DNA of 64,000 nucleotides from contig JAZHRO010000013.1 of assembly GCA_037157565.1 (NCBI GenBank), positions 116,822,001-116,886,000 of the forward strand, read 5' to 3'. A program made the position numbers and the translations under genes. Positions 1-11,579 of this stretch are shown here, piece by piece (within the stretch, counting starts at the first letter, position 1; the number at the start of each line of letters is the position of its first letter). This DNA is from Thalassia testudinum. Its lineage: Eukaryota; Streptophyta; Magnoliopsida; Alismatales; Hydrocharitaceae. The notes beneath the pieces are model-generated. The model had not been told where the DNA came from. It did not search any database and was given only the letters and a program-made list of their open reading frames with translations.

Positions 1-872
1 CCACTTAATTAGGTTAGAATTGTTCATCTCTATCCCCTCTTTCATTTCCCTCATTCTATTTCACACAACACCCCTCAACCGTCAATGTCCACCGCCATCT
101 TCCTCATCTCCGGCCACCCTCCGGTGAGACGCCTCCGTCACTCCACACCCCCACACATCTCGCCACCCACCTCACAACCTCCGCCTCACTCCACTGAACA
201 TCCTCCACTTATCCACAGACCCTCTACATCACCTCAACTGCCCCCCGACCTAACCCATCAATCTGGCCATAGAGCGACCTAGGCACGCATGCTTAGGCCA
301 CCTCGCGGCCTGCCACCTACCACCTTACCTTCGTCGTGACACGGCGAAGGTGCTCCTATGGTCTGATAGAGCCGCAAGGCCCTTTTCGTGTCATGCAAGG
401 TCTAAGCTCCAGCCACCATTAGCGACGGCTCGAGGAGGTTGCAAGCTCGCTCCAGGCTAAAGTGCTTCAGGATTCTAGGTCCAGCAGGTTCGGGGAAGTC
501 TCGTGCATCCATCTGTCCAAGCAGTTGGTGCTGCGAGGATTGTAGCTGCTGCAATTAGATGGAAGATCTCTTGCGGGCGCGCGAGAAAAAGCGATGGAAC
601 ATTAGTCCCACCTTGGAAAGTCGTGAGGTGTTTGCGTAGTTTAAATTGAATTTGTGATATTGTCTCTTCACCTCCAGAACACATGGGGTGAGGTCCCTCA
701 CCTATACACGTGCCTCGTCCATGACTTCATCCCGCGGACCTGGTGACCTGACCCGACTATCCTCCTGAGCACTCCTCGCGCACCACACCCACACCGGTGC
801 GCCTGGACCTAGGCACGCGACCCGACCCAATTACCTGACTCTGGGAGAGCGTGCTGAAGCTGACACTTAGTT

Positions 873-1206
873 GTAGAGGAAAAAGAAAAGGAAAGGCAAG
901 GCAAAAGGAAGAGGCGAAGCCAAAGAGAAGAGGAACTGAAGAAGGAAGAAGAAAGAAATAAAGGGAAAGACAAGCAGAAGAAGAAGAAGAAGAGAAAGTA
1001 GAGCTAAGGATGGAAGAAGAAGAATACCCACAGAGAAAAGGAGAAAGAAACTGTAGAAGAAAGGAAAGGCAGAAGATAAAGGAAAGAAGAAGAAGGGCAA
1101 GAGCAGAGAAAGGAGCTGCAGAGAAGAAACAAGGAAGAAGAATTGCATGGCCAAAGAAGAAAAGAAGAACAGAGGAAAGTCAGAAGAAGAAGAAGAAGAG
1201 GAGAAA
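873..1206 (+). repeat. Long purine-rich strand asymmetry in the family-F LTR
   Basis: About 330 bases are almost purely A and G (GAAGAAGA, GGAAAG and similar) with few pyrimidines. The equivalent stretch in the second LTR copy is at about 12780-13145. It lies well downstream of where the TATA box sits in this family, so it would be within the transcribed leader. Arg/Lys/Glu-rich and Phe/Ser-rich open frames on the two strands are by-products of this composition. Confidence 0.85.
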
Positions 1207-1221
1207 ACATCTTTTTAAGAT

Positions 1222-1241
1222 GTCTGATCATGGGATCAGAC
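1222..1241 (+). other. Perfect hairpin in the family-F LTR (GTCTGATC stem)
   Basis: GTCTGATC, the loop ATGG and GATCAGAC form an 8-bp perfect stem with a 4-base loop. The same position in the complete LTR copy carries an 11-bp perfect stem (12933-12958). Role unknown; a position in the transcribed part of the LTR suggests an RNA structure. Confidence 0.7.
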
Positions 1242-1482
1242 GTCCAATTCTTCTATTTTTACCATAATTAAATTTTAAACTCATGCATATATATATTTTG
1301 AATTAAGTTTTGAGTAATTAAGTGTTCAATTACATTCTTGAGATTAGTAATAAATTCCAATTGCTCCCTGTGTTCGACCTCGGATACTTAGGTTTTCAAG
1401 TAATAAATTTTTATTTGTTAACAACGCTTGGCCACCTATACTACGATGCAACTGACTGTTAAAACACGATCAAGCCGCGACA

Positions 1483-2117
1483 AGAAGGTGCAACTCGAGG
1501 AGCTAGAAGGAAGTCTTCTTCAAGTTTGGGAGCCACCATTCTTGGAGCAAAGGTTGCCTCAGCTACTCGGGAGAACTTTCTCTTTTATTTTGTTGCATTT
1601 TAATTCCTGTTAAGCATTCATCTTCCTAGGGATTAACTAAGTGGAACCTTTGCTTAGTTGTGCTCCCTTGGTACTTTGTAAACATTTCTTCTTAATAACA
1701 AAGTGCCTTTGTTCATTCTTGAATTTTCAATTTCAAGTAGCAACTTTATTTATTTTAGTGCATCACATCTCTCTTCTAATTACCCAAGGCTCACTTGCCT
1801 AGGGTGTGCTTAGAAGAGAAGACTTCTCTTCTCACTTAGGTTGTAGTTGTTAGGCAAGTTTCTTTAGCGTTGTTCCATCTTCACATTCATATCCCGCTTA
1901 TTTCCAAACATAAAAATTTACAAAAATCAAAATACAAAAAGGGAAGTGTTGATTTGAGAGACAAGAGTGAGAATCACTTATTTGACTAAGAAATTGGCCT
2001 CCTTAGGTGACCCTAGATACCACCACTATCTAGGAATATAAATTTAAAAGCTGATCGATTTTGCACGTTTAGCAACATTAAAACCCCCATTTATAAAACT
2101 GTGCAAATCTCACATCA
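1483..2117 (+). mobile_element. Right end of an Athila-type LTR (element H)
   Basis: This is LTR sequence by position: it ends in CACATCA, and the tRNA-Asp-type PBS follows 5 bases later. Content resembles the 3' part of the B/C-type LTRs: a Leu-rich/CTT leader, TTTTATTTTGTTGCA, a CTTAGG..TTGC segment, then TTAAAACCC before the end. The left part is missing; it meets the end of the family-F LTR at 1482/1483, which probably inserted into it. Confidence 0.75.
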
Positions 2118-2122
2118 CTTTT

Positions 2123-2140
2123 TGGTGTCGTTGCCGGGGA
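2123..2140 (+). other. Primer-binding site, tRNA-Asp type (element H)
   Basis: TGGTGTCGTTGCCGGGGA matches 16 of 18 bases of the sequence complementary to the plant tRNA-Asp 3' end; both mismatches are C to T. It lies 5 bases after the LTR end. Confidence 0.85.
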
Positions 2141-2617
2141 GTCATGACTTGGTCACACATTTAATCTCTCTCTTGCTTTATTAGGTCTTCATGAAATTTT
2201 GTTTGTTTTGATTCAGGGTGCGAATTAAGAGCAGAAGCGGGATTCGGATTTTCTTGGAGCGGGAAACTTTAAGTGAACCTAACTTGCCACATACTTCAGG
2301 TTAGTACCCCCAGCCATCGCTTGTATCATCATCAAAATCTCCTTAAAAAAATCTTTAAATTTAAAAAAGATAAAAAACAAGAAAAATTAAGGGTGGTGGA
2401 ATCCTAAAATTTATTTTGTTGCTTATCCACCACCTTTGCCATATTGGTGTCTAATTTTTGAGCACCTAGGAGCTTCCTAAATTCCCTAAATTTCACCCAA
2501 GGAGGCCCCTTTGAGTCAAGAACCTTAAGTCCAATTTCATGAAATTTTGATGAATAAAAAAAATTAAAAAATTCACGGACTAAACAGGGGTCAAACCTTA
2601 TTTTCTTGTTTTCTTAT
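2141..2617 (+). mobile_element. Leader fragment of element H
   Basis: Non-coding sequence after the PBS, comparable to the leader following the PBS of element B (TTTCATTGAAG-type and AGAACCTTAAGTC-type AT-rich text). No open frame of note. It is cut at 2617 by the 5' LTR of element A, and its continuation was not found in the window. Confidence 0.65.
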
Positions 2618-4141
2618 TGATGTAAACACATTTATTGAAGGTAAAATGCCTATTTATATATGTTTCTAGGCTTAGATTTGCATTTCATATTATAAATATT
2701 ACATAGCATGCATCATTCTACATTTAGAGTAGTTATATATAATTTAGGTTAATTGCATCCTTTTGTGGTCAAGAGAGAAGGATATTTATTTCAGAGCCTT
2801 GGATTGACGATCCGATTGTATAGACTTGATTAAGATGACGATCGAAGTCCAACGCCTCCGAAATCGCTTCAATCGGAGTCCTGTAGCACCATATGCAGTC
2901 CGAGGAAGATCAATGGCCGAGGGACTAGGTGACATAATTCGGAGCTTCAAATGACAAATCTGACAACGTGGATGGATTTGGGTTGACGATTGCAGCCTAA
3001 TGGTAGGAAAATCGACTCAATCCGACCTCTGTAGCAACCCTTACAACGAAAAGAAGATGGACGACTCAGATTGCGCCACGTGGCGTAGCCCAGCTGCTCA
3101 TGAGCACACACGCGCCACCGCATGTACATAACAGCGCAGGTGCGCACGTGCACATAGAGGCACGCATGCACACATAGCAACACCAGCGTGTGAGCATGTG
3201 CGCATGCGGCAAGGGCGGGGACAACGTGCGCTAGCGGCGCATGAGCTAGACCTATAGCAATGCATGAGCTGGACTTACAGCGACACTTACAGCCGTCGCT
3301 AATTCTTCGCGCACCAGCAAAGCCAGCTATGGATATAAGTGGGCATGAGCGGGCATGAGCTGCCTACAGCGACGCTTCCAGCAACAGCCTAAATGTCACT
3401 AATGGTCACATAACTAATTTTGCCTCTTCACCTCCACTATAAAAGGACCTACACCCCCTCCCTTCCAAGCCATCTCTACTTACTCTACTCCCACCTTCTC
3501 CTAAGCTCTAGCAAGCCTACCAAAGCTCTGTTAGAGCTTGCTCTCAAGCTCCTAAGGCTCCTATTAGTATAGTGAACCTCTGCCCCACCAAATACTCCTC
3601 CAACTTCCCATCCCCATTCATAGGTCGCCTTAGAGCCGTCTTCCCACCTCCATTTTGGTAGCAGATCATCTCCACCTTCTCACCTCCATTCTGAAGCCAT
3701 GTCGAAGCTTTCTTCTACCTGACATTCTCCTGCATCACACCTCCATCGTCCCATTCCTCACCTCCTTCGTCCGAGCTTTCGCCAGGCACCGTCGTCTCAC
3801 CGAACAGCCGATTCGGGAGATTTCCTCTCACCTCCCTCTTTTTACGCTTTCGTAGAATATTGTAATAGACATTCATGATATATAAAACATTTGTTCCATA
3901 TCTCTTGTTATTTATTCTACTTGTCTTCTTACAAAAACACAAAAAAATAACAAAACCTTAAAATACCAAAAATAAACAAAATGAAGCATGATTTTCAATT
4001 AAAGTAAACGTCGCCTCCTTATGTTCAACCCGAGACTCCCTTGGAGTTTCAGTATAAATTTTATCTGATCGACGTGTTTTGCAACTATGACGATGGGTTA
4101 CTTGTAACCCTGATTTCAAACACGTGAAACACGTGCGATCA
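2618..4141 (+). mobile_element. 5' LTR of element A (1524 bp)
   Basis: Starts TGATGTAAACACA and ends GCGATCA, followed by TTT and a PBS. The first 650 bases repeat at 9998-10644 and a further 300 at 13338-13656 (the split 3' LTR). Internally: AT-rich U3 start, a CG-bearing ACGTGC/CACGCATG segment, AGCGAC-type inverted motifs at about 3280-3410, a TATA box, a CCTCC-rich leader, then an AT-rich end. The flank just before it is CTTAT; the matching right-hand flank is lost. Confidence 0.92.
3438..3444 (+). promoter_or_regulatory. TATA box of element A 5' LTR
   Basis: TATAAAA within CCACTATAAAAGGACC; the identical context is present in the 3' LTR copy at 13466-13472. A plausible Pol II promoter separating U3 from R. 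Confidence 0.8.
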
Positions 4142-4144
4142 TTT

Positions 4145-4162
4145 TGGCATCGTTGTCGAGGA
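4145..4162 (+). other. Primer-binding site, tRNA-Asp type (element A)
   Basis: TGGCATCGTTGTCGAGGA matches 14 of 18 bases of the tRNA-Asp complement; all four differences are transitions (G to A or C to T), as expected from deamination of methylated cytosine. Confidence 0.8.
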
Positions 4163-5479
4163 GGCAACAGAATTTACTTTATTGTTTATTGTGTTTCTTT
4201 GCATTTACGTAGCACTAACCCCACTTGTCCTTGATCTACTATCTTGCAGGCACCCTAGCATGGAGATCCAAGTGCGGTAGACCTGAGTAAAGTGCGGGTA
4301 GAGTACTCTATAAGTGTCCCCCACATTCCCCCCCACTAGTTCATTTCACCACACTCATAACCAAGACCTAATCTACTTAGGTGTTTGCATAAACCCTAGG
4401 ATAGAATTGTTTGTCTTGTTTGCCACCTTCATCCACCTCACCCCCACAATTAAAAAAATAGAAAAGAGATACTTTCTGTGGGATGAATCAATATACATAC
4501 TCTATACACCTACATTTGAGGCACATAATCAGACTTGATTTTCATCTACTCAACTGGGCTTTCGACCTGTGGACCTGGTACATGAATTCAACACATAAAA
4601 GAGTAGAAATCATATTAGGTTAACCACCTTTTTGTGTGCCTTAATCGATGGAGCATTTGAACCGATTGATTGAATTGTTTGGGTCGCACCACCTAATCTA
4701 AAAGAGATTCATTTTGTAGCTACCCCATAGGATTCAATAACTTGGTCAAGCCAGGGACTCCATATTTTTCTTGATTTCTAAAGGAAAATACTTGAACACG
4801 TGCTTTCAAAAACAAACTTGGTTTGCCTCACAAAACTTGGTTGAAAACACCTAATATTTGAATCCTAAAAGCTATTAAGCAAGATTCGAACCCTAAAACT
4901 CACCTCATCATTAATAATCTTGCTTGAAAACCTCTTGGTTGTGCACATTCACACATTCTCAAACAAATCATTAAGGGCATAACCCATTAAGGGCCCATCA
5001 CATTCCAGAAGCACCATTATCCTAAGCCTAACTAAAATTGAGTAGACGTTGGCCTTAAGGACTGGTTCGCTCTACGGGATCTAGGTTGAGATTATTCACG
5101 ATTAACCTACTTCTACTAGTCAATCTGATGTCTAGCTAAGGGAGTAGCATCAAACGACCACGGCTGGGGGTACACTAGGAACTGGAGGCGCAAGACAAAG
5201 GAAGAACCTTCTCCTCAGTCCCTCCTAACTGGTTGGATTGCCTAGACATAAGTAGAGTAAATCGTCCATAGTCTTAGGACGGATTTTGTGAGTCTGTTGA
5301 CCTTTAGGCTACCCAACCTAGGAACAGGCTTATATTTTTGTGTTGTAGAGTCCCTTCTCCTCCCTATCCTTCCGACTTCCTTCCAGTGTATGCTTGGAAG
5401 GAGGTCATTGAACCCTAGATTGGAAGGACATTTAGACCATTCCCGGAGGTGGAGGTTGAGCTTTAGCCAAGCAGATCCC
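4163..5479 (+). mobile_element. Untranslated leader of element A
   Basis: About 1.3 kb between the PBS and the gag start. Short open frames only, none resembling a known domain. The length is similar to the leaders of B (about 1.7 kb) and C. Confidence 0.7.
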
Positions 5480-7229
5480 ATGGCTGATCAACAACCACCT
5501 ACCCTGCTCCTGAACCAGCAAGAGCTGATTCAAAGGTAGTTGGAAGAATTGCAGTAGATGCAATAATGGTTCCAACGAATGAATGGTCAGGGCGCTCGGC
5601 CCTTGAAGGATTTTTATGATCCTTCAAATTATGAGGATCATCCCGGCATTGTGATTCCTACCAGAGATGTTGAGATCAAGCCCTAGATTTTGAGTCTTAT
5701 TAAACACTTTCACGGGCTTGGCTTAGAGGACCCATTCCAACATTTGGAGTATCTGATCACTCTGGTTCAGACCACCAAATCGCGGAATGTGGATGAAGAA
5801 CAAATGCTCATGAGGCTTTTTCCCCATTCACTCAGGATAAGGCCGCACATTGGTATCATACCATTGGAAGATTGATTGCTACCTGGACAGCTTTGAAATC
5901 GGCCTTCCTAAAGAAATTCTTCCCAATTGGGTGAACCAATGCATTGTGATGGGCAATTACCACTTTTGCCCAACGGCAGGGGGAACCATTTTATGAGGCC
6001 TGGGAGAGATTCCAAGATCTTTTGTGGAAGTGTCCACACCACGAGGTGCCTAAATGGCAACTTGTGCAGACTTTTTATCATGGGTTGAATGATCAACTCA
6101 GTAATCATGTGGATGCTTCTTGTGAAGGCAATTTCCTCAGCAAGGATGCAGATAGCGCGTATGATTTGTTTGAGGAAATGAGCAAAAATTCTTTAAACCA
6201 CGCCTCCATGGAAACCTTCAACCGATCCCAACAAATTAGATCAAATGCCAATGAGGTACAAGATTCTCATACATCTGATATGGAATTGATCTACAATAGA
6301 TTAGATAAGATGGATCTGGTTACTAAACGAATGGAAGAGTGGATGTCCGAAAAATCTAACTTTTCTAGATCCACTCAATCCCAGGGATCGGGATTCCATT
6401 CTTCGCAAGCTCTTACAAGACGGGAGTTTGTGAACCAATTGAAGCCAACTCGACCTTCGAGCAAACTCTTCTCAGAACCTTATGGGTTCCAAATTGGGGC
6501 CTTGAATCCTAGTCTTTCTGATCCTTCTTCATCCTCATCTTATGAGGATGCTCATGTTGTGGAAGAGAATGTTAGGTCCAACCCTTATTCAAATTCCTAT
6601 AATTTTGGTTGGAAAAATCATCCTAACTTCTCTTGGAAAGATCAGGGGCAGCAGACCCAATATCGACCCAACAACTATGTACCGCAAAAACCAATGGGTC
6701 AGGGTCATGTAGTGTCATGTATATACTCAGTTGCCCCTGAATCAGGTTAATCAGCCCATGTTGAATGCTCAACAACCCGCCGAGCAGGCTGACTTGAACC
6801 TGAAAATGGTAGAAATGCAAGGGTCAATGCTCCAGCTCATGCAACAGATGAAAACCTCGTTGGACACCTTGCAATCCAGACTTAGTACAAACAACTGACA
6901 ACCCGGATCTCTACAATCACAATCTGTACCAAACCCAAGGAATGTACAAAATCGAGGCGCTGGGCCTCAAGGGTTTGGTAATGATGGGGAGTCGCATGCT
7001 CAAGCTCATGCTATCTATCAGGCTACCCCAACCCCTCCCGGAGCGAACCAAGTTCCTACCATAATCAATCAGGAGCCTCCTATTTTGCCCAACCCTCCTC
7101 AAGGCACTAACCAACAGCATTTTGCCATGGCAAACACCATCACCTTGAGGAGTGGTACTAGACACAAGGGACCTACCCAACCCCATGTCAACCCCATAGC
7201 AAGAATTCCAAACTCCCAACTAAGAATGT
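5480..7229 (+). pseudogene. Athila-type gag, broken (element A)
   Basis: Nucleocapsid/capsid-type protein that would package element RNA in cytoplasmic virus-like particles. The frame opens at an ATG (5480, MADQQPP) and is soon broken by TAG codons (from 5537) and frameshifts. Recognisable segments in order: LKDFYDPSNYED, LIKHFHGLGLEDPF, EEQMLMRLFP, then a long clean frame 6022-6750 (242 aa) carrying VPKWQLVQTFYHGL, DASCEGNFLSKDAD and LFEEMSKNS, and a Ser/Asn/Gln-rich C-terminal part. No CCHC zinc knuckle is seen, as in other Athila-type gags. The same blocks occur in E (13657-15240). A frameshift near 6700 precedes the VNQPMLNAQQ tail. Confidence 0.88.
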
Positions 7230-7828
7230 GATCAGCAAAACATCAGAGTCTGATTCGAGAGTATGTTGTTGTATGGGAAAATAGAAAAAGTCAGACGAGA
7301 AATTGGAGGAAAGGATGTCCTTACTTCAGGCTTTCAAATTGACAATCATTTTACTCCTCACGCCTATCAAATCAATCCCCGCCTACACCATAGGTTTACT
7401 GAATGCATATAAAGAAAGGCGTAGAGCAAAATCTGAAATCAATAGGAGAGTAGTTTTGTTCGATAACACAAGCACATTGATCCTAAACAAGCTACCTCCT
7501 AAGAAGTAGGACCCAGGAGCCCCGTTGATTTCTTCACAATAGGAAGCATTATGTCTGACCAGGCCCTCCTCGACTTGGGTGCTTCCATTAATGTGATCCC
7601 CACCTCACTGCACATGGAATTGGGTTTAGGCTACCTAAAACACACTGACATAACCTTACAGTTAGTCGATAGATCCATTACAAAACCAAGGGGTATTTTG
7701 GAGGATGTTTTAGTCAAGGTTAATGATTGCATTACCTTGCTGATTACATTGTCCTGGACATGGAAACCCTAAAATAGCTCAACCACACCCCAATTATTTC
7801 GGGAAGACCTTTCCTAGCTACTACCAAG
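7230..7828 (+). pseudogene. Retropepsin (aspartic protease) region, broken (element A)
   Basis: Would process the Gag-Pol polyprotein. The pre-protease stretch (7303-7509) has the IPAY, VVLF and LPPKK pattern found just before protease in E and C, followed by a stop and DPGAP. The catalytic motif is in 7551-7772: LLDLGASINVIPTSL, then TLQL..RSITKPRGILEDVLVKV, which fits the usual order for this family. The flap partner motif GRPFLATT appears in another frame near 7800, so at least one frameshift separates the halves. Confidence 0.85.
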
Positions 7829-8551
7829 GTGAGGATTGATTGTGAATCAGGAAACATAGAAATGGCCTCAAGGGATAGGACAAATCGATTCAATATTTTC
7901 GAGGTCTCAAAGAAGAATAAAATTAAGTGTGGTTCGATGGAGGAGCTTGGTAGAATAGAGGAAGTAATGGCCATATCTACCTTAGACAACCTTTTAATGG
8001 CCAACTCAACCCAAACTCAGGAAGAAGATCACACGGTTGCGGAAATAATTGTGGACAAAGCAAAAATGCAACCAATTGTAGCAACATGGGATCAGGAAGA
8101 TATACATGAAATCAAAAATTTGTTGGATGATTCACGTGATCAAGATAAAACCCAACAACATCCTTATCCTAAATGCTTAGAGTTTGAGGTCCAACTTGTG
8201 GGTAAGAATTCTGAGGATCAGGATGGTTGGTTTAAGAACCTAGAGTGTGAGGATGAAATTGAACATTGGGGAAGAACTCTTCAAACATTAGGTATTCTAG
8301 AGTACCCACAAATCCCCAGCACATCACAAAACCCTCTTCGTCCCTTTTCACCCAACCATTGCACAAATTCTATACCCAACCACACTTCCTCTATAATAAA
8401 TCAACAAAACTCCTATTGGAGACCATTTGGGCTCTCCCTGCACCACCAGATTGCCACTTTCATTGTTCATCTCTTTGGCAAGCCCATTTTCACTCTCCGG
8501 GACCCATACTTGGGGGCCTGGAAACTGTGTTGTTGTGGCCTCAATGTTTAG
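7829..8551 (+). CDS. Protease end plus unrecognised tail (element A), 240 codons, no RT
   Basis: A 723-base open frame. Residues 1-30 (RIDCESGNIEMASRD, then FNIFEVSKK) match the end of the protease region of C and G. Beyond about residue 40 I recognise no domain: the next stretch is acidic (TQEEDHTVAEIIVDK, WDQEDIHEIKNLLDD, NLECEDEIEHWG). It is followed by a Pro/Ser/Asn-rich stretch and a C-terminus of aromatic and hydrophobic residues ending GAWKLCCCGLNV. In autonomous relatives the RT palm should follow here, but the frame runs straight into the 3' non-coding region. There is no upstream ATG: the frame begins at a GTG and is really a continuation of protease after a frameshift. A deletion derivative or a non-autonomous gag-protease element are both possible. 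Confidence 0.55.
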   Translation: MRIDCESGNIEMASRDRTNRFNIFEVSKKNKIKCGSMEELGRIEEVMAISTLDNLLMANSTQTQEEDHTVAEIIVDKAKMQPIVATWDQEDIHEIKNLLDDSRDQDKTQQHPYPKCLEFEVQLVGKNSEDQDGWFKNLECEDEIEHWGRTLQTLGILEYPQIPSTSQNPLRPFSPNHCTNSIPNHTSSIINQQNSYWRPFGLSLHHQIATFIVHLFGKPIFTLRDPYLGAWKLCCCGLNV

Positions 8552-9157
8552 TTATTATTATTATTTTTTTATTGAGGACCTCGCCTAGTTGAAGGCACTA
8601 AACTTAGCACATGTAAAGACTGTTCCAAGTTGACTTAAGTCTCACAGAAACCAGGTGTTATTCTTCCACTTCTACTCTCCTGCATGCTTTCATTTTTTAC
8701 AATGAGGACATTGCAATAGCTAAGCATGGGGGGGTGAACATATTTTATAACCTTTTTGTCAGGTGTAACAGTAATTGCCTGTTATTTGATTCTTTAAAAA
8801 AAATGAAAATTCAAAAAGTTAAAAAAAGAAGGAAGAATTAGGAGAAGAGAACTTAGGCATTTGGAAGTTATTAACTTTAGGAAATGATATGAGAGGACCT
8901 AAACACTTAGACTCTTCAGGTATTCGAACTTAATTAACTCGGGTGTCCACTCGAATGTGAACTTAGTCTCGAGTCCTTGCCAATTAAAATTTATTTTAAT
9001 TTAGTAAATAATTTGGGATGATAAGTATGCAACTTACCAACCCACTTTATGATTTTGGGGGACTTTAAGCCTAAGCATCTACACACTTCTTTTTGTACTG
9101 ACTCACTTTTCGTCAATTTCAGTGGAAATTGGGTAGCTAATGAACTTTCTAGGGTGG

Positions 9158-9216
9158 TATGGCTGGCATGTTGTCGGTGGTAACAGCTCGTCGGCCGGTT
9201 GTCCAGAGCCCAGTCA
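9158..9216 (+). repeat. 59-base 3'UTR motif, copy 1 (element A)
   Basis: Begins TATGGCTGGCATGTTGTCGG and ends GTCCAGAGCCCAGTCA. A second copy starts 214 bases later, and a matching pair occurs in E (50950, 51173). Confidence 0.8.
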
Positions 9217-9371
9217 CATGACCATTTTCATTGTACTGCCTTTAGGTAAATCTTAGATCAGGAAAGCTACCTACTTAAAAAAAAAAGGAAAAAAAAGAAA
9301 AGAAAATATAGAAAAAAATAGAAAAAGGAGAAAATAAAAAAAGCAAATAAAACCATGCTTCACCGCACGAG

Positions 9372-9430
9372 TATGGCTGGCAAGTTGTCGGTGGTAACAG
9401 CTCATCGGTTGGTTGTCCAGAACCCAGCTC
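9372..9430 (+). repeat. 59-base 3'UTR motif, copy 2 (element A)
   Basis: Begins TATGGCTGGCAAGTTGTCGG and ends GTCCAGAACCCAGCTC. The ends CTGGCAA and TTGTCCAG could pair to close a hairpin. Preceded by ACCGCACGAG, which is also present in the E copy. Confidence 0.8.
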
Positions 9431-9978
9431 ACAAAAAAATGCATAATAACTCCCAAAACACTTAGGGAAGAAGTGGGAGAGTAGAATAAACTGGGGAGAT
9501 ATACACTGGGTTCACCCTTGTGTTGACCCCTTAAATAAAAGAAGTAGGGAGAAAGCTACCGTTCAAAAAGATAAACCTCTAGGCAACGTCACCTAGGGTC
9601 GCAGAAACCCGTAGTTCGTTTTAACGGCCGCCTAGTGAGTCTTTCACTATTTTCACAAGATGCATAGCACTTAGAATCCTTTATGAGTCTTGGGCAGGTT
9701 AGGTAGCCGTAAAAAGTTATCCCAGAATTCTCAAACTCCAAAAGTATAGAAAAATTAGAAAAAAAAAAATAATAAAAAGAAATGTATCTTCCCTTTTCAA
9801 ATAAGGCGAGGACTTGGGTGGTCTGTTTTCTGGCAAGCACACGGGTACTGTTGAGTTTTCGTAGTTTAGGACCTTAGTTGAAATTTTCTATTGTTAATAA
9901 ATGACTTAGGCCTAAGTGATCTATTCCTAGTTTTGATGTTATACAAAGCATGTAGTTTAATTTTGTTTGGGACTAGTA

Positions 9979-9997
9979 AAGGATAGGCATGGGGGTA
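9979..9997 (+). other. Polypurine tract before the 3' LTR of A
   Basis: AAGGATAGGCATGGGGGTA directly precedes TGATGTAAACACA. The same AAAGATARGCATGGGRGTG pattern precedes the 3' LTRs of B and E. It would prime plus-strand DNA synthesis. Confidence 0.85.
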
Positions 9998-10644
9998 TGA
10001 TGTAAACACATATATTGAGGGTAAAATGTCTATTCATATATGTTCCTAGGCTCAGATTTGCATTTCATGTTATAAATATTGCATAGCATGCATCATTTTG
10101 CATTTAGAGTAGTTGTATGTAATTTAGGTTAATTGTGTCCTTTTTGTGGTCAGGAGAGAAGGAAATTTATTTTGGAGCCTCGGATTGACGTTCCAACCGT
10201 ACGGATATGATCAAGACGACAATCGGAGTCCAACGCCTCTGAAATCTCCTCGATCAAAGTCTCGTAGCACCATATGTAGTCTAAGGAAGATCAATGGTCG
10301 AGGGACTAGGTGACATAATTTGGAGCTTCAAATGACAAATTCGACCACGCGGATGGATTCGGGTCGATGATCGCAACCTAACAACATGAAAATCGACTCA
10401 ATCTGACCTCAGTAACAGCCCCTACAATGAAAAGAAGATTGACGACCTAGATTGCGCCACGTGGTGCAGCCTAGGCCGCCCATGCACACACACGCGCCAC
10501 CGAACACACACAGCAGCGCGGAGGTGTGCATGCGCACAGCGCAGCGCTAGCACGTAAGTGTGCATGCGCGCGGTAAAGGCGGGGACAACGCACGCTAGTG
10601 ACACATGAGTTGGACTTACAGCGACGCTTACAGCCGTCGCTAAC
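9998..10644 (+). mobile_element. 3' LTR of element A, first part
   Basis: Repeats 2618-3302 of the 5' LTR with scattered differences, and is interrupted within GTCGCTAAC by the family-F solo LTR. It ends with CTAAC (10640-10644), the left target-site copy. Confidence 0.92.
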
Positions 10645-11572
10645 TGATGAGAACCTCATCATGAGCCATAACTAGCTCATTTTGACCTAATACAAAGGAT
10701 AAAAGCTCCTACATAACTCAAGGAAAGACTTAACTCAGAGGGATTCTGAGTTCGCAAAGAAAATAGAAACTAAGGGGTAAAAATGCAATTTCACCAATCC
10801 AATCTAAAAACAGGGTAACTCAAGGTCCAAACATAGGTCAAAGCAACCTAATAAGAATAAAAGTGGGATGAGATGATCTGATAAGGGCTACAGCAATTCT
10901 AAGGAACTAAATGATAATCTGTAACCTTAAAACAAACCCACTTCAATTTGCGAGGTTCGAGGCAAAGTAAAAATAGAATAAACCCTCTAAAATTCATAGA
11001 AAAATAATCTCTAGGGTTTAGAACCTTCAATTTGGCCTTAGGAACCCATTTTGACCTACATTGAGAACCATGCCCAATTAACAACTTAATTTGGGTTTTT
11101 TACGTAAATTGACCAGTCAAACAAGGTTTAATCTGGAAATAAAATTCACCATCATAATCCTTAGGTCCCAATTAGTCATGTATAAAAACTTGAGCCTAAG
11201 AGGAAACCTTCTTGAGCAACTTTACACTTTGGTCCTCATTTATTTACTTTTTGGCCCTCAACTTTTGAACCCTCACATTTCTGCCCTAACTCTCCTTCGT
11301 TCTTTGCATCCAGGTCCCTCCTGCCAAAACCTGACCAGCACCATGCTCCGGCGACCTTGCGCAGAGCATGGCGCCGTGCAGGGTAACGGGGAGGGTCTGG
11401 CAAGACAACCGGGGGTGCCCTGCGTCGTCAGCCGTCGTAGGAACACCCCCTGGTCGCTGCAACCCACCATACCGGCCGTGCAAACGCACGGACGGTATGG
11501 GTCTCCATCTCCGGCGTCCTCCGGCGAGGGAGACACGTCGTCTCCCTCCGCCCTCCTCTCTGATTCCGCCCC

Positions 11573-11579
11573 TATAAAT
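11573..11579 (+). promoter_or_regulatory. TATA box of family-F solo LTR
   Basis: CCCCTATAAATACCCCC; the corresponding site in the partial copy at the right edge is at 63056-63062 (CTATAAATACCCCC). Confidence 0.8.

Larger units (their letters stand above)
1..1482 (+). mobile_element. Partial LTR, family F (right part; left end outside window)
   Basis: The sequence aligns by eye with the TATA-downstream half of the complete family-F LTR at 10645-13337. The CCACCGYC and CTCCGGCCA leader, the GCACGGGGTGAGGTCCCT-like segment near 680, the purine-rich stretch, a hairpin and the TGCTCCCTGNGTTCGACCTCGG segment come in the same order. The right edge is placed at GCGACA (1482), by analogy with the TTCCGCCA end of the complete copy. 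After it, sequence resembling another LTR begins. The small open frames here are low-complexity and not credible genes. The family (solo or full element) cannot be judged because the left side is missing. Confidence 0.75.
8552..9978 (+). mobile_element. 3' non-coding region of element A
   Basis: Contains the GAGGACATTGCAATAGCTAAGCATGGGGGG segment (about 8704-8733) that also occurs in B, C, E and I. It also has a GGAAATTGGGTAGCTAATGAAC segment shared with E and two copies of a 59-base motif flanking an A-rich block. No credible open frame. Confidence 0.8.

Noticed and set aside
867..1267. Phe/Ser/Leu-rich and Lys/Arg/Glu-rich frames
   Set aside because: By-product of the purine-rich strand; low complexity only.
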